Of a DNA stretch of 64,000 bases, positions 8,188 through 16,121 are shown one piece after another. This stretch comes from JAVVHE01 sp038238915 (GTDB lineage Bacteria > Pseudomonadota > Alphaproteobacteria > Sphingomonadales > Sphingomonadaceae), in the NCBI GenBank assembly GCA_038238915.1, contig JBBSFH010000008.1, forward strand, positions 62,001 to 126,000, in the 5' to 3' direction. The notes beneath the pieces are model-generated. The model was not told the origin of the DNA. It saw only the letters and a program-made list of their open reading frames with translations, and made no database searches. The translations under genes were made by a program, and so were the position numbers. Position 1 is the stretch's first letter. Each line of letters begins with the position of its first letter.

Positions 8188-9233
8188 GCTGCGATCGCGC
8201 GCGGTCCAGCCGGGGCCATCACATCGGCGATGGCACGCTCGATCCGCACGCCCGATCCCGCATCGTCGAGCGGATTGCGCCGCAACCGGTGCCGGAGCGC
8301 CATCGGTGCCACCCGCGCCACATGCCCAGCCGTCACCACCCGCCCGCCCTCCAGCGCGGCGAGCGCACGCGCCGCGCGCATCAGCGTCAGCTCGCCGCGC
8401 AGCCCATCCGCCCCCACCGCCATGCACAGCCGCGATGCGGTCTCCAGCACCGCGTCCGCCATCGTCACCTTGCCCAGCAGCGCCGCCGCACGCGCAATCT
8501 TGCCAAGCACCGCAGCCTCCTCCCCCGCAAACCGCGCCGCAAACGCCGCCCCATCGCGCTCATACGCATCGCAGCGCCGCATCACCTCCACCCGCTCGCG
8601 CAGATCGGAGGGCGTGCGCACCTCGACCGATAGCCCGAACCGATCGAGCAACTGCGGCCGCAGCTCGCCCTCCTCGGGATTGCCGCTCCCGATCAAAATG
8701 AACCGCGCCGCATGCCGCACGCTCAACCCCTCGCGCTCGACCACATTCTCGCCCGAAGCCGCCACATCGAGCAGCAGATCGACGATATGATCCTCGAGCA
8801 GATTGACCTCGTCGATATACAAAAACCCCCGGTGCGCACGCGCCAGCAGCCCCGGCTCGAACGCCTTTTCCCCGCGCCCAAGCGCCCGCTCCAGATCGAG
8901 CGCGCCCACCACACGGTCCTCGGTCGCGCTCAGCGGCAGGTCGACAAACGGCACCGCGCGCGCCTCGCTCCTCGGCCGCTTCGCCCCCTTGCGGCAATCG
9001 TCCGGACACGCGCGCGCGCCCGCGTCCGCCGGATCGCATCCATAGCGGCACCCCGCGACCACCTTCATCGGCGGCAACAGCGCGGCGAGCGCACGCACCG
9101 CGGTCGATTTCCCCGTCCCCCGGTCGCCGAACACCATCACGCCCCCGATCCGCCGATCGACCGCGGCGAGCAGGAGGGCCAATTTCATCTCGGCTTGGCC
9201 GACGATGGCGGTAAATGGGAAAGCGGCACGCAT
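8184..9233 (-). CDS. bchI: Magnesium chelatase ATPase subunit BchI
   Basis: 349 residues, full length for the family. Walker A is GDRGTGKS (36-43), Walker B is FLYIDEVN (137-144), and the sensor/arginine-finger region runs through GSGNPEEGELRPQLLDRFG. The BchI/ChlI signature with clustered cysteines (GCRYGCDP ... ARACPDDC) is present at 61-80. BchI hexamers drive Mg2+ insertion together with BchD. It is the first gene of the minus-strand operon bchI-bchD-bchO-tspO, and its stop overlaps bchD. Confidence 0.98.
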   Translation of the reverse strand: MRAAFPFTAIVGQAEMKLALLLAAVDRRIGGVMVFGDRGTGKSTAVRALAALLPPMKVVAGCRYGCDPADAGARACPDDCRKGAKRPRSEARAVPFVDLPLSATEDRVVGALDLERALGRGEKAFEPGLLARAHRGFLYIDEVNLLEDHIVDLLLDVAASGENVVEREGLSVRHAARFILIGSGNPEEGELRPQLLDRFGLSVEVRTPSDLRERVEVMRRCDAYERDGAAFAARFAGEEAAVLGKIARAAALLGKVTMADAVLETASRLCMAVGADGLRGELTLMRAARALAALEGGRVVTAGHVARVAPMALRHRLRRNPLDDAGSGVRIERAIADVMAPAGPRAIAA

Positions 9234-9303
9234 CCCGGCAGCCTAGGCAAGCGCACCGCCCACGTCCACGGGTGCGACATCTCCCCTCTCACGAAACGGG
9301 GGA

Positions 9304-9329
9304 GGTGTCCCCCAGCGCTGAGGGGCACC
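9304..9329. repeat. Hairpin upstream of bchI
   Basis: GGTG / CACC arms at 9304-9307 and 9326-9329 enclose CCCC ... GGGG and the palindrome CAGCGCTG, giving a near-perfect hairpin. It lies in the 151-base gap between the divergent bchI and hydroxylase starts. It resembles the GGGGGAGGTG parts of the dispersed repeats. I see no TGT-N12-ACA site in this gap. Confidence 0.45.
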
Positions 9330-9384
9330 CCCCGGGACAACCCGCCCCTTTGCAAACCAAAGCTCCAGCCCCCATCCCACGTCG

Positions 9385-10095
9385 ATGGCTCTCGCCGCCC
9401 TGCTGATGACGCTGATCGTCGCCGCGCGCTACCTGCTCGTCTCGGGCGGCTTTGCCTGGCTCACGCGCGCCACCGGCCACGCGCGCCCCGTCCGCCGCAA
9501 GCAGATCGCCGCCGAAATCCGCTGGTCGCTGATGTCGGCGGCGATCTACGGCGTGCCCGCAGGCCTCACCTTCTGGGCATGGAAGCACCACGGCCTCACC
9601 CGCCTCTACGCCGATCCGCACGCCCACCCGCTCTGGTGGCTCCCTGCCAGCATCGCGGTCTACCTGTTCGCGCACGACACCTGGTTCTACTTCACTCACC
9701 GCCTGATGCACCGCCCCGCACTCTTCCGCGCCGCGCACGCGGTCCACCACGCCAGCCGCCCGCCGACCGCGTGGGCGGCGATGAGTTTCCACCCCTATGA
9801 GGCGGTCAGCGGCGCAATCCTGCTCCCCGCGCTCGCGTGGGTGATCCCCATTCATCTGGGCGCACTCGGCATCGTGCTGTTCATCGCCAGCCTGATGGGC
9901 ACAACCAACCATATGGGCTGGGAAATGCTCCCGGCGCGCGTGGTGCGCGGCCCCGTCGGCGCGACGCTCATCTCGGCGGCGCACCACGAGCTTCACCACC
10001 GCGATTACCGCTGCAACTTCGGCCTGTATTTCCGCTTCTGGGACCGCCTGCTCGGCACCGACAAGGGCATCGCGCACGATATGTTACGCAATTAA
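9385..10095 (+). CDS. Membrane fatty-acid-hydroxylase / carotenoid-hydroxylase superfamily protein
   Basis: 236 residues with several membrane helices and the histidine clusters of the di-iron sterol desaturase / fatty acid hydroxylase superfamily: HRLMH (105-109), HAVHH (118-122), H176 in TTNHMGW and HHELHH (200-205). All expected iron ligands appear to be present, so it should be active. The superfamily includes carotenoid ring hydroxylases such as CrtG as well as lipid hydroxylases. Its position beside bchI makes a carotenoid substrate attractive, but the sequence does not prove it. It is transcribed away from bchI, with GC-rich repeats in the gap between. Confidence 0.82.
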   Translation: MALAALLMTLIVAARYLLVSGGFAWLTRATGHARPVRRKQIAAEIRWSLMSAAIYGVPAGLTFWAWKHHGLTRLYADPHAHPLWWLPASIAVYLFAHDTWFYFTHRLMHRPALFRAAHAVHHASRPPTAWAAMSFHPYEAVSGAILLPALAWVIPIHLGALGIVLFIASLMGTTNHMGWEMLPARVVRGPVGATLISAAHHELHHRDYRCNFGLYFRFWDRLLGTDKGIAHDMLRN

Positions 10096-10520
10096 CCTTG
10101 CGCTGTAGGAACCGATATGGTTCGCATGCTGGCACATCGTCCCAACCGCGAGGCGGCGGGCAAGGCGATCAGTCGGCGGGGGACCGGGGTCAGGCGGCCC
10201 CCCGTTCGGACGGGAACCCAGCGAGGACGAAGTAAGCCCGGAAACTCCTGCCGTCCCGGCGGCTATACGCGACGATGAAGCGGACTTCCGCGACGTTTCC
10301 TCCCGCGCACCGGCAATCTGGCGACAAAGGCGCCAGCGTCCCTCGCATCCTCCCGTCTGCACGGTCCCGGTACCGCCCGCCTCCCCACGCCCGGGAAGGC
10401 AGGACCGCCGGAGCCAAACCGCCCGAACTCCCGTCCCGTGCAGACGGTCCGGGGTTCGGGCGGCGCTTCCCCTTGCCCCCGCGTTGCCATCCGGCGGCGC
10501 GGGCGGCAAAGCGTGCGGCT
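10096..10520. other. 425-base gap with no convincing gene
   Basis: Between the hydroxylase stop and aspS. Short open frames exist on both strands, but they are arginine/proline-rich and match no family I know. A perfect 10-bp inverted repeat GTCTGCACGG (10355-10364) / CCGTGCAGAC (10436-10445) encloses 71 bases and could fold in the aspS leader. No clear -35/-10 pair was seen. Confidence 0.5.
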
Positions 10521-12326
10521 ATGCACGCATATCGCACCCACAGCTGCGCCCAGCTCCGCCCCGCCGACGCCGGCACCCCCGTCCGCCTTTCAGGCTGGGT
10601 CCACCGCAAGCGCGATCACGGCGGGCTGCTGTTCGTCGATCTACGCGATCATTACGGCCTGACCCAGATCGTCGCCGACGCCGATTCGCCCGCGCTCGCC
10701 GCTTTGGAGCACGTCCGGCTGGAATCGGTGGTCACCATCGACGGCGAGGTCGTTGCCCGCTCGCCCGGCACCGTCAACCCGGGCCTGCCCACCGGCGGCA
10801 TCGAAGTCCGCGCGCGCTCGGTCACCGTCCAGTCCGAAGCCGCCGAACTCCCGCTGCCCGTCGCTGCAGACACCGATTACCCCGAGGACATCCGCCTCAA
10901 ATACCGCTTCCTCGATCTCAGGCGCGAGCGTCTCCACGCCAACATCATGCTGCGCTCGAACGTCATCGCCTCGCTGCGCAGGCGAATGATCGACCAGGGT
11001 TTCACCGAGTTCCAGACACCAATACTGACGGCGTCCAGCCCAGAAGGCGCGCGCGACTTCCTCGTCCCCTCGCGCGTCCACCCCGGCAAGTTCTACGCAC
11101 TCCCCCAAGCCCCGCAGATGTTCAAGCAACTCCTGATGGTCGCCGGCTTCGACAAATATTTCCAGATCGCCCCCTGCTTCCGCGACGAAGATGCCCGTGC
11201 CGACCGCTCGCCGGGAGAGTTTTACCAGCTCGATTTCGAGATGAGCTTCGTCACGCAAGACGATGTCTTCGCCGCGATCGAACCCGTCCTCCACGGTGTC
11301 TTCGAGCAATTCGCCGCCTTCGCCAAATCCACCCCCTGGGCCGTCACCACTCCCCCGTTCCCCCGCATCCCCTACGCCCAGTCGATGCTAAAATACGGCA
11401 ACGACAAACCCGATCTCCGCAACCCGCTGGTCATCAGCGACGTCACCGAGCACTTCACAGGCGGCGGCTTTGGCCTCTTCGCCAAGCTGATAGAAGACGG
11501 CGCGGTCGTCCGCGCCGTCCCCGCGCCGAACACCGCCGACAAACCCCGCAGCTTCTTCGATCAAACCAACGAATGGGCACGCAGCGAAGGCTGGTCCGGC
11601 CTCGGCTATATGACGCGCAAAGCAGGCGAACCGGGCGGCCCGATCGCCAAGAATCTCGGCCCCGAAGCCACCGCCAAGCTCGTCGCAGCCCTCGACCTCG
11701 GCCCCGACGACGGCGTCTTCTTCGCCGCCGACAAGCCCGCCAAAGCCGCGCGCCTCGCAGGCCTCGCCCGCACCCGTGTCGCCACCGAACTCGGCCTCAT
11801 CGAAGCCAACACCTACAAATTCTGCTGGATCGTCGATTTCCCCATGTTCGAATACGACGAAGACGCCAAACAGACGATCTTCTCCCACAACCCCTTCTCG
11901 ATGCCCCAGGGCGGCCTCGATGCCCTCACCACGCAAGACCCGCACACCATCCTCGCCTATCAGTACGACATCGTCTGCAACGGCGTCGAACTCTCATCCG
12001 GCGCGATCCGCAACCATCTCCCCCAGATCATGTACAAGGCCTTCGAGATCGCGGGGTACACGTCTGAACATGTCGACACCCAGTTCGCGGGCATGATCAA
12101 CGCGCTCAAATACGGCGCGCCGCCCCACGGCGGCTCCGCGCCGGGCGTCGATCGTATCGTCATGCTGCTCGCCGACGAACCCAACATCCGCGAAGTCGTC
12201 CTCTTCCCGATGAACCAGAAGGCCGAGGACTTGATGATGGGTGCCCCCAGCCAAGTCGGCCCCAGACAATTGCGCGAACTCCACATCCGCCTCAGCGATG
12301 GTGGACCCAAGGTTGCCACGAATTAA
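10521..12326 (+). CDS. aspS: Aspartyl-tRNA synthetase
   Basis: 601 residues from the ATG at 10521 (MHAYRTHSCAQLRPADAG), the usual length for bacterial AspRS. An N-terminal OB-fold anticodon-binding domain (VRLSGWVHRKRDHGGLLFVDLRD) is followed by a class II catalytic core with FRDEDARADRSPGEFYQLDFEMSF (motif 2) and APPHGGSAPGVDRIVMLL (motif 3). Between them is the bacterial GAD insertion. The frame is open upstream to 10275, but that part is unrelated to AspRS. The gene splits the two photosynthesis blocks. Confidence 0.98.
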   Translation: MHAYRTHSCAQLRPADAGTPVRLSGWVHRKRDHGGLLFVDLRDHYGLTQIVADADSPALAALEHVRLESVVTIDGEVVARSPGTVNPGLPTGGIEVRARSVTVQSEAAELPLPVAADTDYPEDIRLKYRFLDLRRERLHANIMLRSNVIASLRRRMIDQGFTEFQTPILTASSPEGARDFLVPSRVHPGKFYALPQAPQMFKQLLMVAGFDKYFQIAPCFRDEDARADRSPGEFYQLDFEMSFVTQDDVFAAIEPVLHGVFEQFAAFAKSTPWAVTTPPFPRIPYAQSMLKYGNDKPDLRNPLVISDVTEHFTGGGFGLFAKLIEDGAVVRAVPAPNTADKPRSFFDQTNEWARSEGWSGLGYMTRKAGEPGGPIAKNLGPEATAKLVAALDLGPDDGVFFAADKPAKAARLAGLARTRVATELGLIEANTYKFCWIVDFPMFEYDEDAKQTIFSHNPFSMPQGGLDALTTQDPHTILAYQYDIVCNGVELSSGAIRNHLPQIMYKAFEIAGYTSEHVDTQFAGMINALKYGAPPHGGSAPGVDRIVMLLADEPNIREVVLFPMNQKAEDLMMGAPSQVGPRQLRELHIRLSDGGPKVATN

Positions 12327-12389
12327 GCCCCCGTTTCCGCGCCGTTCAACCGCCAGGGCGTTGATGGCCGCATCAGGAGGTCCATCCCC

Positions 12390-13649
12390 ATGCGCACCAT
12401 CTCCACCGTCCCCGCCCGTCGCCTGCTCGCCCTCGCGCTCACCACCGCGCTGACGCTCGGCGTCAGCGTAGCCCAGGCCACGCCCAACGACCGCGAGGCA
12501 CCGCGCGGGCGCGAGGACCGAGCCGAGCCCGCCGCCCGCCCGGCTGCGCCTCCCGCCGCTCAAAACCCCGGCCCGTCCGCCCCCCGGTTCGAACCGCGCG
12601 GCCCCGGGACCGCCGGTCCGCCCGCGCAGTTCGCGCAGCCGCAGGGCGGTCCCGTCGGCCGCGCGCCCTTCGATGGCGGCGCACGCGGCCCCGCACCCTT
12701 CGCCGGCGGACGCCCGTTCGATCGCAATGTCGGCGTGCGCCCGTTCGATCGCGGCCAGCCTCGCGGCGAACAGGGCTTCGTCGGCAACCAGCCCGATCGC
12801 GGCCGCCCCGGCTTCGTCGGCGACCAGCCCGATCGCGGCCGCCCCGGCTTCGCAGGCGATCGGCGTGGTTACGACGGCGGCCGCCAGGGCATTGTCCAGG
12901 ATCCCAACCAGCCGACCTCGCGCTTCGCCGATACCAATCGCCCCGGCTTCGATCGCGGCCGTGGTGGCGTCGATGGCCGCCCCGGCGATCCGCGCCAGGC
13001 CTTCGTCGGCGGCGGCGGTCGCGGCGGCGAGGTCCGCCACATCGATCGCGCGCGCGAAGACAGCCACGAACGCCGCGAGTGGGAGCATGAAGGCGGCTTT
13101 CGCGGCGGCGACCACGATTTCGAACATCACCGCCACGATTACCAATATCACGACTGGCACCGCGATAACGACGAGAACCGCCTGCTCATCATCAATCGCT
13201 ACGGCTATTCGCCGTGGGGCTACGGCTTCCGCCCCGGCTGGACCAACTATGGTCTGGGCTCGTGGGGCGGCAATGTCGGCTGGGGCTTCGATCTCAGGTT
13301 CGGCTACTGGTATGGCCCCAGCTATTACAATCCCGGCTACGACTGGTGGTACGGTTCGCGCACCCCCTATCAGTATGGCGTGCGTGCCGACGAGCTGATC
13401 CTGCGCGAATCGGTCATCCGCGATTGGGCACTCTACTGGTATGATTACAACCGCGATGGCTATCTCGATCGTGACGAAGTCCGCGCCGCCGGACGCGCGC
13501 TGCGCCAGCAGTTCGATTATGACGGCAACGGCTGGATCGACGCGCGCGAATATCGGTCCGCGCTGAACAGGCTGGGTGGGCGCGACGATCGCGGCTATGC
13601 GGGCTACGACGATCGCGGCTACGCCGATGAGGATCGCGGACCCTATTGA
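12390..13649 (+). CDS. Secreted Arg/Gly/Pro-rich protein with two C-terminal EF-hands
   Basis: 419 residues. AGGAGG just upstream supports the ATG at 12390. A signal peptide (LLALALTTALTLGVSVAQA) leads into a low-complexity region with repeats of the type RPFDRG and DQPDRGRPGF, and a histidine-rich segment (about 225-255). The middle is rich in Tyr, Trp and Gly (YGYSPWGYGFRPGW). Near the C terminus are two calcium-binding loops, DYNRDGYLDRDE and DYDGNGWIDARE. I infer an extracytoplasmic calcium-binding protein; no specific function can be assigned. It converges on crtC with 9 bases between the stops. Confidence 0.75.
   Translation: MRTISTVPARRLLALALTTALTLGVSVAQATPNDREAPRGREDRAEPAARPAAPPAAQNPGPSAPRFEPRGPGTAGPPAQFAQPQGGPVGRAPFDGGARGPAPFAGGRPFDRNVGVRPFDRGQPRGEQGFVGNQPDRGRPGFVGDQPDRGRPGFAGDRRGYDGGRQGIVQDPNQPTSRFADTNRPGFDRGRGGVDGRPGDPRQAFVGGGGRGGEVRHIDRAREDSHERREWEHEGGFRGGDHDFEHHRHDYQYHDWHRDNDENRLLIINRYGYSPWGYGFRPGWTNYGLGSWGGNVGWGFDLRFGYWYGPSYYNPGYDWWYGSRTPYQYGVRADELILRESVIRDWALYWYDYNRDGYLDRDEVRAAGRALRQQFDYDGNGWIDAREYRSALNRLGGRDDRGYAGYDDRGYADEDRGPY
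12787..12858 (+). repeat. 36-bp tandem repeat inside the EF-hand gene
   Basis: Two adjacent 36-base units (12787-12822 and 12823-12858), identical except near their ends (CGTCGGCG versus CGCAGGCG). They encode DQPDRGRPGFV-type units. Being a multiple of three, the copy number could vary without shifting the frame. Confidence 0.8.
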
Positions 13650-13658
13650 TCGCGGCCC

Positions 13659-14579
13659 TCAGCCAAGCGCGCGCGGCATCCTGAACGGCAGCATCGCGCG
13701 CACCCACGGCTGCGCGAAGCGGTCGAGCGAGAGCGTCTCGTGGACCGCGGTCGCGTCCTCGCCGAACAGCCTCGTGCGGATCGTCGAGCGCGCGTAGAAC
13801 GGCGAATCCTCGAACGTGCGCTCGATTGTCGGCACATGGCCCGCGTCCGCCCGCGTCGCGCGCTCCATCCGCCAGCGCGTGCGCGGCAGCATCGCGCTCG
13901 GCGGCGGCTCCGCCTCGCGCACCGTCCCCGCGCGATCGATGCGCAGCGCCCACGAAAAGCCCGAACCATCGCGCCGCGCGCCATCGTAAAGCACCGCCGT
14001 ATCCGCAGCGAGATGCGCGCGGGACCAGTCCCAGCGCGCGAACCCCGCCTCGAGCGGCTCGGTCCCCGCGTTGGTGTCGAGATACCCATCCCCGCTCCAG
14101 CGCAGATCGGGATGCCCCAGCGCCACCTCCACGCGTGCACGCGGCGCGATCGGTCGCCACACGTGGCGCGCATTGGCATCGAGCGCGAAGCCGCGCTCCA
14201 CCAGCGCGTGCGGCGTCACCCGGACCTGCCCGCGCACCCGCGCGGGCCACGGCGCGCAGCGCTCGGCAAGATCGATCGTCAGCACGCCGCCCTCCCAGCG
14301 CAGACTGCTCGGCCCGATCGCGAGCCGCGTCGGCTGCCGGATCAAAGCCCCGCGCCCGCGCTCGGTCATCGCCCAGCGGCTGGCGCGCGGGCCATATAGC
14401 GCCACGTTGATCGCGCAGTGGTTCGCCGGATCGCCGCGCCCCGACCACGCATAATAGGGCGAGAAGACGCTGCCGATGAACGCGATGATCGTCAGCCCGT
14501 GCGCGCCATCCGCCGAGAGCGCGTCCAGATACCACCATTCATAGCCCTGTGGCCCTACCGGCGTATCGAAGCGCGGCCC
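13659..14579 (-). CDS. crtC: CrtC, carotenoid 1,2-hydratase (hydroxyneurosporene synthase)
   Basis: CrtC adds water across the end double bond of acyclic carotenoids on the way to spirilloxanthin-type pigments. The conserved N terminus is clear (FDTPVGPQGYEWWYLDALS, then LTIIAFIGSVFSPYYAW), as are NHCAINVALYG and the C-terminal RSTIRTRLFGED. The last 25 bases of crtD overlap its 5' end. In frame I find no ATG, GTG or TTG near the expected start: the first is far upstream in crtD, and the next usable codons lie after the conserved WWYLD. The boundary at 14579 therefore marks where family similarity begins, not a proven start. About 306 residues. Confidence 0.88.
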   Translation of the reverse strand, partial: GPRFDTPVGPQGYEWWYLDALSADGAHGLTIIAFIGSVFSPYYAWSGRGDPANHCAINVALYGPRASRWAMTERGRGALIRQPTRLAIGPSSLRWEGGVLTIDLAERCAPWPARVRGQVRVTPHALVERGFALDANARHVWRPIAPRARVEVALGHPDLRWSGDGYLDTNAGTEPLEAGFARWDWSRAHLAADTAVLYDGARRDGSGFSWALRIDRAGTVREAEPPPSAMLPRTRWRMERATRADAGHVPTIERTFEDSPFYARSTIRTRLFGEDATAVHETLSLDRFAQPWVRAMLPFRMPRALG

Positions 14580-16042
14580 GCCATCACCGCATTCGCCGCC
14601 AGCCGCCCCGAGATCGCCGCCATCGGCACGCCCGCGCCCGGATGCGTCGCTCCCCCCGCCAGATAGAGGCCCGGCAGTTTCGTGCGCGCGGTCGGCCGCT
14701 GGAACGCCGCCGCCGCGCCGTGCGTCGCCCGCCCGTAGAGCGATCCCCCCGTCGCGGGGAAGCGCGCCTCGAACGCGCTCGGCGTGGTGATGGTCAGCCG
14801 GGGCTGGCTGAGGGTCAGGCCGCACAATGCCAGCCGTTCGTGGATCCGCTGCTCGCACCTTGCGATCTCCGCTGGACTGAGGGGGTGGGTATCGCCGGTC
14901 GGCGGCGCGTTCATGATGAGGTGGAGGCGTTCGGGACCAACGGGATCGGCACCATCGCCCCGGTCCTGCGCGCAGAGATAGATGGTGGGATCGGTCGGCA
15001 ACCGGTTCGCCGCAAGCTGCGCGAATTCGTTGGCGTAGTCCGAACCGAAGAACACATTGTGCCGGGCGAGCGCGAAGCCGTGCGTCGAAGCATAGCCGGT
15101 CAGCGTCACCGCCGATAGCGACCGCGCCGCCACGGGCAGCGCGGGGACCGCAGCGGCGATGCCCGCTCCGAACAGCCCGGTCGCCACCGCATTGGGGTCC
15201 GCGTTGAGGACGATCGCATCGGCACCAAGCTCTTCGCCAGACGCGAGCACAATGCCGCTTGCCCGCCCGTTTCGCGCCACGATCTCGCGCACATTCTCGC
15301 CGTACCGAACGCGCACGCCCAGCCCGGTGCCGACGCGTTCGAGCGCGGCGGCGATGCGGTGCATCCCGCCATCGACCAGCCACACCCCTGCTTGCTCGAC
15401 ATGCGCGATCAGCATCAGCGTCGCGGGCGCCTCGAACGGCGACGATCCCGCATAGGTCGCGTAGCGCCCGAAAAGCTGCATCAAGCGCGGATCGCGAAAG
15501 TGCTTGCCCAGCGCGCGCCATAGCGTCGCATAGGGCCGGACGCGCCACAGATTGGCGAGCCCACCGATGCCCCCCGATGCCGCCGTGCCCGCCACCAGCC
15601 CAAGCTGTGTGGGCGCATTGCTTTGTAGGAACGGCCCGTCCAGCGTGTCGTGGATGTGCTTGGCCTCGGCAAGGAACGCGCGATACCCCCGCGCCTCGGC
15701 CGCCCCCGCGAAGTCACCGATCGCATCCGCCGAGCGCGCGGGATCGGCGTGGAGGTCGAGCCGCTCGCCCGCCCTCCACGCATGGCGCGCGAGAACCTCT
15801 GCGGCGCGCACCGGCACCTCGGCCGCGAAATCCGCACCCGCCGCCGCGAAGATCGCATCGAACACCCATTTCATCGTCAGCACGGTCGGCCCAGCGTCCA
15901 CGCCGTCGATCAGCCGCATCTTGCCCCCGCTCGTCGGCTGGCGCTCGATCACCGTCACCCGTTCGCCGCGCGCCGCCAGCAGCAGCGCGGCGGTCAGCCC
16001 CCCCACGCCCGCCCCCACGATCACCGTTCCCGCGTCCGACAT
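14555..16042 (-). CDS. crtD: CrtD, hydroxyneurosporene / methoxyneurosporene desaturase
   Basis: 494 residues from the ATG at 16042 (MSDAGTVIVGAGVGGLTAALLLAARG). The N-terminal dinucleotide-binding motif GAGVGGL and the following ERQPTSGGKMR are those of the phytoene desaturase (CrtI) family. The C-terminal LYLAGGATHPGAGVPMA is the family's FAD-binding signature. Location between crtC and crtF identifies it as CrtD, which introduces the 3,4 double bond, rather than CrtI. It diverges from crtF across 79 bases that hold a PpsR-type site. Its 3' end overlaps the crtC reading frame. Confidence 0.93.
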   Translation of the reverse strand: MSDAGTVIVGAGVGGLTAALLLAARGERVTVIERQPTSGGKMRLIDGVDAGPTVLTMKWVFDAIFAAAGADFAAEVPVRAAEVLARHAWRAGERLDLHADPARSADAIGDFAGAAEARGYRAFLAEAKHIHDTLDGPFLQSNAPTQLGLVAGTAASGGIGGLANLWRVRPYATLWRALGKHFRDPRLMQLFGRYATYAGSSPFEAPATLMLIAHVEQAGVWLVDGGMHRIAAALERVGTGLGVRVRYGENVREIVARNGRASGIVLASGEELGADAIVLNADPNAVATGLFGAGIAAAVPALPVAARSLSAVTLTGYASTHGFALARHNVFFGSDYANEFAQLAANRLPTDPTIYLCAQDRGDGADPVGPERLHLIMNAPPTGDTHPLSPAEIARCEQRIHERLALCGLTLSQPRLTITTPSAFEARFPATGGSLYGRATHGAAAAFQRPTARTKLPGLYLAGGATHPGAGVPMAAISGRLAANAVMAGRASIRR

Positions 16043-16091
16043 TGCGCCTTGTCCGTCCTCCACCGCCCGTATCGGCGCGCACGGTGGGCGC

Positions 16092-16109
16092 TGTCCATAT
16101 TTTCTGACA
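16092..16109. promoter_or_regulatory. PpsR/CrtJ-type site between crtD and crtF
   Basis: TGTCCATATTTTCTGACA is an exact TGT-N12-ACA match, the known operator of the oxygen/light-responsive repressor PpsR (CrtJ). Its AT-rich centre, unusual in this GC-rich DNA, may overlap -10 elements in both directions. It lies 50 bases from the crtD ATG and 13 from the crtF ATG. The regulator gene itself is not in this window. Confidence 0.75.
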
Positions 16110-16121
16110 CATGCGCTGGCG

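Noticed and set aside
10117..10233. Short ORF starting MVRMLAHRPNREAAG
   Set aside because: Under 40 codons, no ribosome binding site, arginine-rich, no similarity to a known family.
12787..12858. Possible CRISPR-like repeat
   Set aside because: Two adjacent 36-base units without spacers, inside a coding frame and encoding peptide repeats.
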